DNA of 64,000 nt from Suilimivivens sp009774465 (lineage in GTDB: Bacteria > Bacillota > Clostridia > Lachnospirales > Lachnospiraceae), in contig CANDAE010000018.1 in the NCBI GenBank assembly GCA_947382645.1, forward strand, positions 9,432 through 73,431. Direction: 5' to 3'. A program made the translations under genes and the position numbers. The notes under the pieces were generated by a model that was given only the letters and a program-made list of their open reading frames with translations, was not told the DNA's origin and did no database searches. Numbering within the stretch: position 1 is the first letter of the stretch; each line of letters begins with the position of its first letter. Shown one piece after another: positions 44,295 through 51,863 of the stretch.

Positions 44295-45713
44295 CTAAAT
44301 CATCCGGGCGGCATTTCCTGTTGCAATTACGGAAATTCCCGTGTCCGCCACATTTTCAATTAAAACGTCCCCCACTTTAACCGGCGCATTTACACATGCT
44401 GCTTTAATCTCCTCCATACATTCATTTATTTTTCCTTTGGGAATCTCCTGTGCTGTTTTTACAGGAACTACTTTTCCGTTTCCCCCAAGCACCCGAATCA
44501 TGGAAGTGATGGTTCTTACCGGCGCTGTCAGTTCATTCCGCGCGTAAGCTTCTCCCTTCTGACAGGTATTTCCTGTAATATCGTAATCCCCGTCTTCTCT
44601 CTTTTTAGCAGTGATCAGACACCCTACCGGACAGCCGATACAGATAAACTGGCTGGAGGCGTCTCTTCCCTCCGGCAGTGTACACTTTGTTTTTGCCGGA
44701 ATCTTTGGCCGAACCGCTTCTCCCCATTCGCTTTCGCCATTTCGTATATAATCGGCAGCGAAAACTCCGGCGTTTTCCGATTCTTTAGATACATTATCCA
44801 CCAGATCATGGACATGCAGAACATTTCCACAGGCGAACACACCCTTCACAGTCGTTTCCAGCCTTTCATTTACCACCGGTCCTGAAGTTACAGCATCCAT
44901 TTGAGCGCCTGCCCCCTGACTTAATTCATTTTCCGGAATCAATCCGCAGGACAAAAGCAAAGTGTCGCATGATACAAATTCCTCTGTGCCTGGAATCGTC
45001 TGTAAATTTTCATCTACTTTCGCTACCGTAACGCCCTTTACTCTGTCTTTTCCATGAATTTCCGTAACCGTGTGGCTTAACTTTAAAGGAATATTATAAT
45101 CATCCAGACACTGCACAATATTTCTTCTAAGTCCTCCCGAATAGGGCATAATTTCCGCAACCAGCTTTACCTTAGCCCCCTGAAGCGTCATACGCCTTGC
45201 CATAATAAGTCCGATATCACCGGATCCTAACACCACAATTTCCCTGCCCGGCATTCTTCCTTCTATATTTACATATCTTTGAGCGGTTCCCGCCGAATAA
45301 ATACCTGCCGGACGATAACCCGGAATATTCATGGCTCCCCTGGCGCGCTCCCGACAGCCCATAGCAAGGATAACTGCCCTGGCTTTCATCTGAAACATCC
45401 CCTGCTCTTTGTTCATAGCTGTAACCTGACAGGGAGAGCCACCCTGTATATCTACCACCATTGTATTCAAAAGACTTTCAATTCCTTTTTCCTGCACCAT
45501 ACTTATATAACGGTCCGCATACTCCGGTCCCGTCAATTCTTCCTTAAATGTATGCAGGCCGAATCCATTATGAATGCATTGGTTTAAAATCCCGCCAAGT
45601 TCTTTGTCCCTTTCAAGAATTAATATTTCGGTGATTCCCTTTTCATAAGCGGAAAGGGCTGCCGCCATTCCTGCCGGGCCGCCGCCTACAATAACCAAAT
45701 CCACTGTTTTCAT
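44295..45713 (-). CDS. FAD/NAD-dependent oxidoreductase fused to a DUF1667 domain
   Basis: A 472-residue flavoprotein. Residues 1-345 form a pyridine nucleotide-disulfide-type oxidoreductase: FAD loop LVIVGGGPAGMAAALSAYE, NAD loop VVLGSGDIGLIMARRM, and FAD site GVFACGNVLHVHDLVD. The last ~110 residues are a DUF1667 domain with CIGCPVGC and a further Cys (NTCQKG), probably metal or Fe-S binding. In many Clostridia these are separate genes next to the glpA-like dehydrogenase; here they are one chain. It likely passes electrons from glycerol 3-phosphate oxidation. ATG at 45713 overlaps the end of the upstream gene region closely. Confidence 0.85.
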   Translation of the reverse strand: MKTVDLVIVGGGPAGMAAALSAYEKGITEILILERDKELGGILNQCIHNGFGLHTFKEELTGPEYADRYISMVQEKGIESLLNTMVVDIQGGSPCQVTAMNKEQGMFQMKARAVILAMGCRERARGAMNIPGYRPAGIYSAGTAQRYVNIEGRMPGREIVVLGSGDIGLIMARRMTLQGAKVKLVAEIMPYSGGLRRNIVQCLDDYNIPLKLSHTVTEIHGKDRVKGVTVAKVDENLQTIPGTEEFVSCDTLLLSCGLIPENELSQGAGAQMDAVTSGPVVNERLETTVKGVFACGNVLHVHDLVDNVSKESENAGVFAADYIRNGESEWGEAVRPKIPAKTKCTLPEGRDASSQFICIGCPVGCLITAKKREDGDYDITGNTCQKGEAYARNELTAPVRTITSMIRVLGGNGKVVPVKTAQEIPKGKINECMEEIKAACVNAPVKVGDVLIENVADTGISVIATGNAARMI

Positions 45714-45733
45714 ATGATTAACCGTGTCCTTTC

Positions 45734-47236
45734 TTATTCCTGCTGTTCTGTTTCCAAAGGCAGCAGATACCAAGAATCTTCTCCTGATTTTCTGATTTTG
45801 CTTTCTTCTTTCCCAAGCTCTTTTGCAAGGATTTCAACTACTTTTGGATTGCAGAATCCTGACTGGCATCTGCCCATGCCTGCCCGGGTACGCCGCTTAA
45901 TGCCATCTGTTGTAACTGCCCCTAAAGTTCTGCGAATGGCATTTAATATTTCACCTTCCGTCACCATTTCGCATCGGCAGACCACATTTGCATATGCCGG
46001 ATCTTCCTGAATCAGTTTATGTCTCTCCTCATCAGAAGAAAGAGCCATGCTGGGAATTCCCTTCCTGCTGCTGATAAAGTTTTCTTTCAAGGAAGGCTTA
46101 AGCAGCCTTTGTACCATCTCTGAAACATATTCTCCCACAGCAGGCGCACAGGAAAGTCCCGGCGACTCTATTCCTGCCACATCAATAAATCCCGGTGCGT
46201 CGTTGATCTCGCCGATCACGAAATCGTCCTCTATTTCTCTTCCATTCATTCCCGCCCAGGCTTCCGGCTCATCAGGCAGCTTTGTAATATGGGCCCGCAG
46301 TCCTGCAAAGGAGGTAATCACGCTGCGCTGCGGTATATTGCTTACGCTGAGAGCTGCTTTTTCCAGCACCTGACTGATTCCCTCGCCTGTGGTATCTGTT
46401 CCTTCTCTGTCTTTCTCATCCAAAGCGGTTGGTCCGGTGAGAAGATTCCCATGTACGGTAGGGGTTACCAGAATTCCTTTTCCAAGTGCAGTAGGCAGTT
46501 GAAACAAAGTGTGGCTGACCAGGTTTCCAATATTTTTATCATAAAGAAGATATTCTCCTTTTCTGGGGGTAATTTCCATCTTTCTTTCACTTACCATATT
46601 GTGAATTTCGTCTGCATACACGCCGGCAGCATTGATTACTACCTTTGTCTCATAAATCTGCTCGCTGGTTTTCTCTTTCGTCTGGACCGAATATCCGTCT
46701 TTGCCTCTTTTTATGTCTTTTACCTGTGAGTCAAACTGAAAGCTTACTCCATTATCCGCCGCATTTTCCGCCAGCGCAATGGTAAGCCCGAAAGGACAGA
46801 CAATGGCTCCTGTGGGTGCGTAAAGGGCTGCCACTGCATTTTCCCCTGCTGCAGGTTCCATCCTGGAGAGCTCTTTTTTATCCAGAATGCGTAAATCTTT
46901 CACGCCGTTTTCTTCTCCCCGCGCCTTTAGCTCCTCCAGCTTTTCTTTATCCTTTTCATCAAAACAAAGTACAATAGAACCATTTCTTTTGTATGGGAAA
47001 TCCAGCTCTTTAGAAAGCGCCTCCATTTTAAGGCTTCCGGCAAGATTAAGACGGGCTTTTAAGGTTCCAGGTTTGGCATCATAGCCGGCATGAACAATTC
47101 CACTGTTTGCCTTGGAGGTTCCCTCGCACACATCAGGTGCTTTCTCAAGTACCAGAATTTTTAAATCAAAGCGGGACAATTCCCTTGCTATGGCGCATCC
47201 GCTCACTCCTGCGCCAATAATAATCACATCATACAT
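45734..47236 (-). CDS. Anaerobic-type glycerol-3-phosphate dehydrogenase (GlpA-like, with BFD domain)
   Basis: A 500-residue FAD enzyme that would oxidise glycerol 3-phosphate to dihydroxyacetone phosphate. It has the FAD loop DVIIIGAGVSGCAIARELS, the DAO-family KANSGIVHAGYD, and a C-terminal BFD-like [2Fe-2S] domain with the Cys pattern VCRCEMV...GRCQSGFC near residues 400-440. No membrane anchor. The partner flavoprotein follows after 20 bases. GGAAAGGA precedes the ATG. First gene of the glycerol operon, behind a terminator-containing leader. YgaF/LhgO-type hydroxyglutarate oxidase is a less likely alternative. Confidence 0.87.
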   Translation of the reverse strand: MYDVIIIGAGVSGCAIARELSRFDLKILVLEKAPDVCEGTSKANSGIVHAGYDAKPGTLKARLNLAGSLKMEALSKELDFPYKRNGSIVLCFDEKDKEKLEELKARGEENGVKDLRILDKKELSRMEPAAGENAVAALYAPTGAIVCPFGLTIALAENAADNGVSFQFDSQVKDIKRGKDGYSVQTKEKTSEQIYETKVVINAAGVYADEIHNMVSERKMEITPRKGEYLLYDKNIGNLVSHTLFQLPTALGKGILVTPTVHGNLLTGPTALDEKDREGTDTTGEGISQVLEKAALSVSNIPQRSVITSFAGLRAHITKLPDEPEAWAGMNGREIEDDFVIGEINDAPGFIDVAGIESPGLSCAPAVGEYVSEMVQRLLKPSLKENFISSRKGIPSMALSSDEERHKLIQEDPAYANVVCRCEMVTEGEILNAIRRTLGAVTTDGIKRRTRAGMGRCQSGFCNPKVVEILAKELGKEESKIRKSGEDSWYLLPLETEQQE

Positions 47237-47297
47237 AATATTATTCCTTTCCAAACAACAAATGCCGCACGCTGCGGGTTCATTCTTATCTTAAACA

Positions 47298-47371
47298 TTG
47301 GAAACCTTCTTTATTTAAAAAAGCCATACAAAAAACAAAATATATAATTTTTTGTATGGCTGAGTTTCCAA
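47298..47371 (-). terminator. Terminator in the glycerol operon leader, with outer inverted repeat
   Basis: On the minus strand GCCATACAAAAAA and TTTTTTGTATGGC (47360-47348 and 47335-47323) form a 13-bp stem followed by TTTTTTAAAT. An outer repeat TTGGAAAC (47371-47364) / GTTTCCAA (47305-47298) encloses it. It lies downstream of the predicted glp promoter and can also end the lipoprotein transcript. In Bacillus the glpD leader terminator is bypassed by GlpP with glycerol 3-phosphate; a similar control is possible here. Confidence 0.75.
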
Positions 47372-47372
47372 A

Positions 47373-47386
47373 TGTAACCGCTTAGT
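47373..47386 (+). promoter_or_regulatory. cre-like site downstream of the glycerol promoter
   Basis: TGTAACCGCTTAGT matches 12 of 14 positions of the CcpA operator consensus TGWAANCGNTNWCA (the last two differ). It lies 12-25 bases downstream of the expected transcription start, where CcpA would block elongation or initiation. Binding is inferred. Confidence 0.45.
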
Positions 47387-47404
47387 TTGATCAACTGTTA
47401 CATA

Positions 47405-47433
47405 AGTATAACAGATTATTCAGTTTTTTGGAA
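47405..47433 (-). promoter_or_regulatory. Predicted promoter of the glycerol operon
   Basis: TTCCAA (47433-47428), 17-base spacer, TATACT (47410-47405) on the minus strand; transcription would start near 47398. The weak -35 suits an activated or repressed promoter. Confidence 0.5.
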
Positions 47434-47443
47434 TATCCTGTGT

Positions 47444-48151
47444 TTATTCCCCGGAGCCTTCTTCAGCGGTGAAGAATACGAAGAATACATTTCCTTCACT
47501 GTCATCATCAAACAGCTCAAGATAGGAAATGGAAAAATCTTTTTTGTCCCCCGGTATTTCAAATACCAAAAGGCCGGTTCTGTCCTTATTAATTCCCAGC
47601 TCATATTCCGCAGGCAGCTGTTCGTCGCTTACAGGATCAGCATAAAAGGTAATGGGAAAATCATAGTCATCTTCTCCGGTGCTGTTCCACTGAACCTGAA
47701 AATCCGTATCATACATTATAATGGATTCATTAAATGTATTTTTTACGGTGGCTTCCGCTACAAGCAGGCGGTTTCCCTCTGCCGGCACATAACCATTAAA
47801 TTCATCACATAAATATGCACTGTTAATCGTGTAATCAAAGAAATAGGTCTTCATGGTGTCACCCATGCGTCCTTCACCATAGCCGCCCTGAGCAGTGATT
47901 CCCGTTCCCTGAACAGGCTCTTCTACAGATTCTTCTGCGGGCTCTTCTTCAGGTTCTTCCTCTTCTTCCCGGGTTTCTCTTGCTGCACGGGTTTCACGAT
48001 CTTCCCTTGTTTCACGGGTTTCCCGGTCTTCCCTGTCGTCTTCCTGTTCCTGACTTTCTTCATTTTCCTTCACAGTACTCTTCACACTGCTGCACCCTAC
48101 AAGACTGAAAGCCAAAGCAATTCCAACTAATGCCAAAGTAAGCTTCTTCAT
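47444..48151 (-). CDS. Lipoprotein with charged repeat linker and DUF4352-like domain
   Basis: A 235-residue lipoprotein. The signal ends in the lipobox LVGCSS (Cys20). Residues 25-85 are an extreme charged tract built of Arg-Glu-Thr and Glu-rich repeats (DRETRETRED, EEEEEPEEEP). The C-terminal ~130 residues fold as a beta-sandwich like DUF4352/DUF5067 (MKTYFFDYTINSAYL, LLVAEATVKNTFNESI). Probably tethered outside the membrane; function unknown. It follows map by 64 bases. Confidence 0.8.
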   Translation of the reverse strand: MKKLTLALVGIALAFSLVGCSSVKSTVKENEESQEQEDDREDRETRETREDRETRAARETREEEEEPEEEPAEESVEEPVQGTGITAQGGYGEGRMGDTMKTYFFDYTINSAYLCDEFNGYVPAEGNRLLVAEATVKNTFNESIIMYDTDFQVQWNSTGEDDYDFPITFYADPVSDEQLPAEYELGINKDRTGLLVFEIPGDKKDFSISYLELFDDDSEGNVFFVFFTAEEGSGE

Positions 48152-48215
48152 TTCTTTTCCTCCCAGATTTTTTCTCTTACATTAATTATATTTCTTTTAT
48201 GAAAATTTTCAAGCC

Positions 48216-49088
48216 CTACCAGGTCAAAACTTCATAACCTGTATCTGTAACTGCCACCGTAATTTCCCATTGCGCGGAAGGTTTTCCATCTGCTGTGTAA
48301 ACCGTCCACCCATCCTCATCATCAATATAAATTTCGCTGGTTCCCATATTCACCATAGGCTCTATGGTAAATACCATTCCCGGCACCATAAGCATTTCCG
48401 TTCCCGCCTTCGTCACATAGCTTACAAAAGGCTCCTCATGAAACTCAAGTCCCACACCATGTCCGCCGATTTCAACCACCACGCTGTATCCGTTTGCTTT
48501 TGCATGGTCGTTGATTACCTGTGCCATATCTCCAAGGAAGTTCCAGGGCTTCACCATCTCAAGCCCCTTTTCCACACATTCTTTTGTTACCTGTACAAGC
48601 CTTCTCTTCTCCTCATCCACTTCTCCAATACAGTACATTCTGGAGGAATCTGAAAAGTATCCCTTATATATGGTGGACACATCCACATTTACAATATCTC
48701 CTTCTTTCAGGATCACGTCCTTTGAAGGAATGCCATGACAGACCACCTCATTGACAGAAGTGCAGACGCTTTTAGGAAATCCTTCATAATTCAGCGGAGC
48801 TGCAATTCCTCCCATTTGTGTAGTTACCTTCTGCACCAGATCATCAATCTGCTGAGTGGTGACGCCCGGTCCTATCATTTTCTCCACAGCATCAAGCACT
48901 GCCATATTTAATTTGCTGCTTTCCCTGATGCCTTCAATCTGCTGCCCTGTTTTTAAAAGATGCCTTCCGGGAACAATATGCCCCTCCAGCTCGTAATGAT
49001 GGATTTTCTCATCCAAAGCCATATGACATGTTTTATATTTTTTTCCACTGCCGCACCAGCAATGGTCATTTCTTCCTAATTTTTCCAT
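48216..49088 (-). CDS. map: Methionine aminopeptidase with N-terminal SEC-C zinc finger
   Basis: Removes the initiator methionine from new proteins. The 290-residue protein starts with a SEC-C motif (GRNDHCWCGSGKKYKTCH), also found at the SecA C-terminus, followed by a type I MetAP domain with the metal ligands in VNVDVSTIYKGYFSDSSR (two Asp), GGHGVGLEFHE (His) and FTIEPMV / AQWEITV (two Glu). The SEC-C finger may dock it on ribosomes or proteins (inference). It lies 21 bases after rpe. A housekeeping paralogue elsewhere is likely. Confidence 0.94.
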   Translation of the reverse strand: MEKLGRNDHCWCGSGKKYKTCHMALDEKIHHYELEGHIVPGRHLLKTGQQIEGIRESSKLNMAVLDAVEKMIGPGVTTQQIDDLVQKVTTQMGGIAAPLNYEGFPKSVCTSVNEVVCHGIPSKDVILKEGDIVNVDVSTIYKGYFSDSSRMYCIGEVDEEKRRLVQVTKECVEKGLEMVKPWNFLGDMAQVINDHAKANGYSVVVEIGGHGVGLEFHEEPFVSYVTKAGTEMLMVPGMVFTIEPMVNMGTSEIYIDDEDGWTVYTADGKPSAQWEITVAVTDTGYEVLTW

Positions 49089-49109
49089 TTTTCTTCTTTT
49101 CCGTATTAC

Positions 49110-49775
49110 TTAAAAAGTGTATTCTTTAAACGCCTGCATAAAATCGGAAACATTTTCCGTAATGCCGGGTTCCTTAAATACTGCGGAACCGGCCACAAAA
49201 ATATCTGCTCCGGCTTCTATCACTTTTCTAACATTTTCTTTATCAATTCCACCATCTACTTCAATTTTTACAGGTAAGTCATTTGCATCAATGTATTCAC
49301 GAAGCTGCCTGATCCGACCGAAAGATTCCGGTATAAATGCCTGTCCTCCAAACCCCGGCTCCACACTCATTACCAGAACCATTTGCACAAAGGGTAAATA
49401 TGGATAAACCTCCTCCACAGGCGTTCCCGGCTTAATGGAAATTCCTGCCTGCACCCCTTCTTCACGGATTTTGTTAATGACCTCCCTGGGATTTTCACTT
49501 GCTTCCAGATGAAAAGTGATTCCATCTGCGCCGCTTTTCACAAATTCCCTGATATACCTTTCAGGATTCACAATCATTAAATGCACATCAAAAAACTGAC
49601 TGCTGGCCGGTCTAATTGACTTAATTAATGGCATTCCAAAGGAAATGCTTGGAACAAAAATACCATCCATCACATCAATATGGAGGTATTCCGCTCCTGA
49701 TGCCTGCGTTTCCTTGATTTGACTTCCAAGTATTTTAAAATCCGCTCCAAGAAGCGATGGTGATAAAATATACAT
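49110..49775 (-). CDS. rpe: Ribulose-phosphate 3-epimerase
   Basis: Interconverts ribulose 5-phosphate and xylulose 5-phosphate in the pentose phosphate pathway. The 221-residue TIM barrel has LSPSLLGADF, HIDVMDGIFVPSISFG (metal His/Asp), FDVHLMI, VMSVEPGFGGQAF (catalytic Asp region) and VDGGIDKENV. It is next to the split transketolase genes, so these form one pentose module. Confidence 0.97.
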   Translation of the reverse strand: MYILSPSLLGADFKILGSQIKETQASGAEYLHIDVMDGIFVPSISFGMPLIKSIRPASSQFFDVHLMIVNPERYIREFVKSGADGITFHLEASENPREVINKIREEGVQAGISIKPGTPVEEVYPYLPFVQMVLVMSVEPGFGGQAFIPESFGRIRQLREYIDANDLPVKIEVDGGIDKENVRKVIEAGADIFVAGSAVFKEPGITENVSDFMQAFKEYTF

Positions 49776-49811
49776 ATTACTCCCGCACCTTTCCCATTTA
49801 TCTGACAGGAT

Positions 49812-50768
49812 TTACTTAAGGTAATCCTTAATCTGCCGGTAAATTCCTTTTCCATCCAGCATATACTTTTCCACCAGTGCCTGTGCGGAACCTGACTCGC
49901 CAAATACATCCTGAATACCGATTTTCATAACCGGTACCGGATAGTGTTTGCAAACTGCATCACAGACAGCACTGCCCAATCCTCCAATCACGGAATGCTC
50001 CTCGGCTGTAACTATTTTTCCAGTCTTTTTCGCAGAACGGATAATAAGCTCCTCATCTAAGGGTTTAATCGTACAAATGTTGATAACCTCTGCACTGATT
50101 CCTTCCCTGGCCAGTTCATCCGCCGCCTCTAAGGCACCGCCTACACAAATGCCTGTGGCAACAATGGTAAGATCGCTCCCTTCCCGAAGCAGTTCGCCTT
50201 TTCCAATTTCAAATTTATAATCCGGTTTATCATTGATTACAGGGCATACAGCTCTTCCAAATCTTAAATAAACAGGTCCTTCATAAGCAGCAGCAGCCTT
50301 TGTTGCTTCTTTTGCTTCAATCACATCTGCCGGACACATAACCACCATATCAGGAATTGTTCTCATCAGTGCGATATCCTCGTTGCACTGATGGGAAGCA
50401 CCGTCTTCGCCAACGGTAATTCCTGCATGGCTTGCCCCGATTTTTACATTTAAATGTGGATATCCCACGGAATTTCTAACCTGTTCATAGGCTCTTCCTG
50501 CCGCAAACATTGCAAAGCTGCTGACAAAGGGAATCTTTCCTGTTGTAGCAAGTCCTGCAGCAATGCCGATCATGTTGGCTTCGGCAATCCCACAGTCAAA
50601 AAATCTGTCAGGATAAGCTTTTTTAAATACAGCGGTTTTTGTAGCTGCCGCCAGATCTGCATCCAGCACTACGATATTTGGGTTTTCCGCACCTAACTCA
50701 AGCAGTGCTTCCCCATAGCCTTCTCTGGTTGCAATTTTTTTAACTGCCCCATCATTTTTCTCTGCCAT
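49812..50768 (-). CDS. Transketolase, C-terminal subunit
   Basis: A 318-residue protein with the pyrimidine-binding and C-terminal domains of transketolase (ATREGYGEALLELG start; FDCGIAEANMIGIAAGLA; TVGEDGASHQ; GLGSAVCDAV; IGIQDVFGESG). It must pair with the N-terminal subunit, whose stop overlaps its ATG at 50768 (TAATG). Split transketolases are common in Clostridia and Archaea. Confidence 0.94.
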   Translation of the reverse strand: MAEKNDGAVKKIATREGYGEALLELGAENPNIVVLDADLAAATKTAVFKKAYPDRFFDCGIAEANMIGIAAGLATTGKIPFVSSFAMFAAGRAYEQVRNSVGYPHLNVKIGASHAGITVGEDGASHQCNEDIALMRTIPDMVVMCPADVIEAKEATKAAAAYEGPVYLRFGRAVCPVINDKPDYKFEIGKGELLREGSDLTIVATGICVGGALEAADELAREGISAEVINICTIKPLDEELIIRSAKKTGKIVTAEEHSVIGGLGSAVCDAVCKHYPVPVMKIGIQDVFGESGSAQALVEKYMLDGKGIYRQIKDYLK

Positions 50769-51610
50769 TATGCTTCCTCCTTATCAAGTGCCTCGCTGAT
50801 CTTCGTAAGATCTGCCATTGCAACCTCAAACAAATCATCTCCAGGCGCTTTTCCGTGCCAGTCGCCATTTCCTTCCATGTAAGATACGCCTTTTCCTTTT
50901 ATGCTGTGGGCAATGATTGCCGTGGGCATTCCCTTTGTCTGCCTTGCTTCCGCAAAAGCAGCACGAATTGCATCAAAATCATGTGCATCCATATTAATTG
51001 TGTGAAATTGAAAAGCCTTAAACTTCTCATCAATGGGATAAGGAGAGCAGACCTCCTCAACAGATCCGTCTATCTGCAGTCCATTGTTATCTACAATCAC
51101 TAAAAGGTTGTCCAGCTTATGGTGTCCCGCAAACATTGCAGCTTCCCATACCTGTCCCTCCTGAATTTCGCCATCACCAAGCAATGTATATACACGATAA
51201 TCCTTATGGTCCATTTTTCCTGCCAGCGCCATTCCAACAGCCGCCGAAACACCCTGCCCCAAAGAACCGCTGGACATGTCCACCCCCGGTGTATGCTGCA
51301 TGCAGGGATGTCCCTGGAGGTAAGAACCCAGTTTTCTAAGCTGAACCAGATCTTCCACCGGAAAATAACCTTTATGGGCTAATGCTGCATATAACCCTGG
51401 CGCTGTATGTCCTTTGGATAAAACAAAGCGATCCCTGTTTTCCATATTGGGATTTTCAGGATCAACATTCATTTCCTCAAAATATAAATAAGTAAAAATA
51501 TCTGCTGCGGACAAAGAACCACCCGGATGTCCTGCCTTTGCACTGTGAACTGATGTAATGATTCCCTTACGTACTTCATTGGCAATCTTTTTAAGCTCCA
51601 GATTATTCAT
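50768..51610 (-). CDS. Transketolase, N-terminal (thiamine diphosphate) subunit
   Basis: A 280-residue protein with the cofactor-binding half of transketolase: HSAKAGHPGGSLSAADI, SKGHTAPGLYAAL, GSLGQGVSAAVGMAL and the TPP motif GDGEIQEGQVWEAAMFAGHHKLDNLLVIVDNN. ATG at 51610 has GGAGG five bases upstream. First gene of the tkt-rpe-map-lipoprotein run. Confidence 0.95.
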   Translation of the reverse strand: MNNLELKKIANEVRKGIITSVHSAKAGHPGGSLSAADIFTYLYFEEMNVDPENPNMENRDRFVLSKGHTAPGLYAALAHKGYFPVEDLVQLRKLGSYLQGHPCMQHTPGVDMSSGSLGQGVSAAVGMALAGKMDHKDYRVYTLLGDGEIQEGQVWEAAMFAGHHKLDNLLVIVDNNGLQIDGSVEEVCSPYPIDEKFKAFQFHTINMDAHDFDAIRAAFAEARQTKGMPTAIIAHSIKGKGVSYMEGNGDWHGKAPGDDLFEVAMADLTKISEALDKEEA

Positions 51611-51684
51611 GATAGCCTCCATTTCTATACCACATGCTTAAAATTCATATTACCATATCTTCCTTTTTCCAAAAACCAAATCAT

Positions 51685-51713
51685 ATTTTATCATATTTCA
51701 AAGACACCGTCTA
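51685..51713 (-). promoter_or_regulatory. Predicted promoter of the transketolase operon
   Basis: TAGACG (51713-51708), 17-base spacer, TAAAAT (51690-51685) on the minus strand. The -35 lies inside a perfect palindrome (51707-51720). Confidence 0.45.
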
Positions 51714-51737
51714 TAGACGGCCTGCTGTCTCTTTTTA
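51702..51737 (+). repeat. Palindrome and nested stem in the tkt/DUF885 intergenic region
   Basis: CCGTCTATAGACGG (51707-51720) is a perfect 14-base palindrome. It is nested in AGACA...TGTCT (51702-51706 and 51726-51730), followed on the plus strand by CTTTTTA. It could be an operator for the transketolase promoter or a terminator-like structure before the DUF885 gene. The rest of 51611-51863 holds no gene that I can see. Confidence 0.5.
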
Positions 51738-51863
51738 TTGTTTCACGCCCTTATTCCGGCAGATTATCCAAAACAATCCCATCTGTCACCAATCGTATGC
51801 CCCGCGTATTTTTTGGCGTTCTTACACATATAATCAAAAGAATACTCCTATGAGGTCAAAACC

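Noticed and set aside
49812..51610. Transketolase broken by a mutation
   Set aside because: The break is at the domain border, the genes overlap by one base (TAATG) and both halves have complete motifs; split transketolases are normal in Clostridia.
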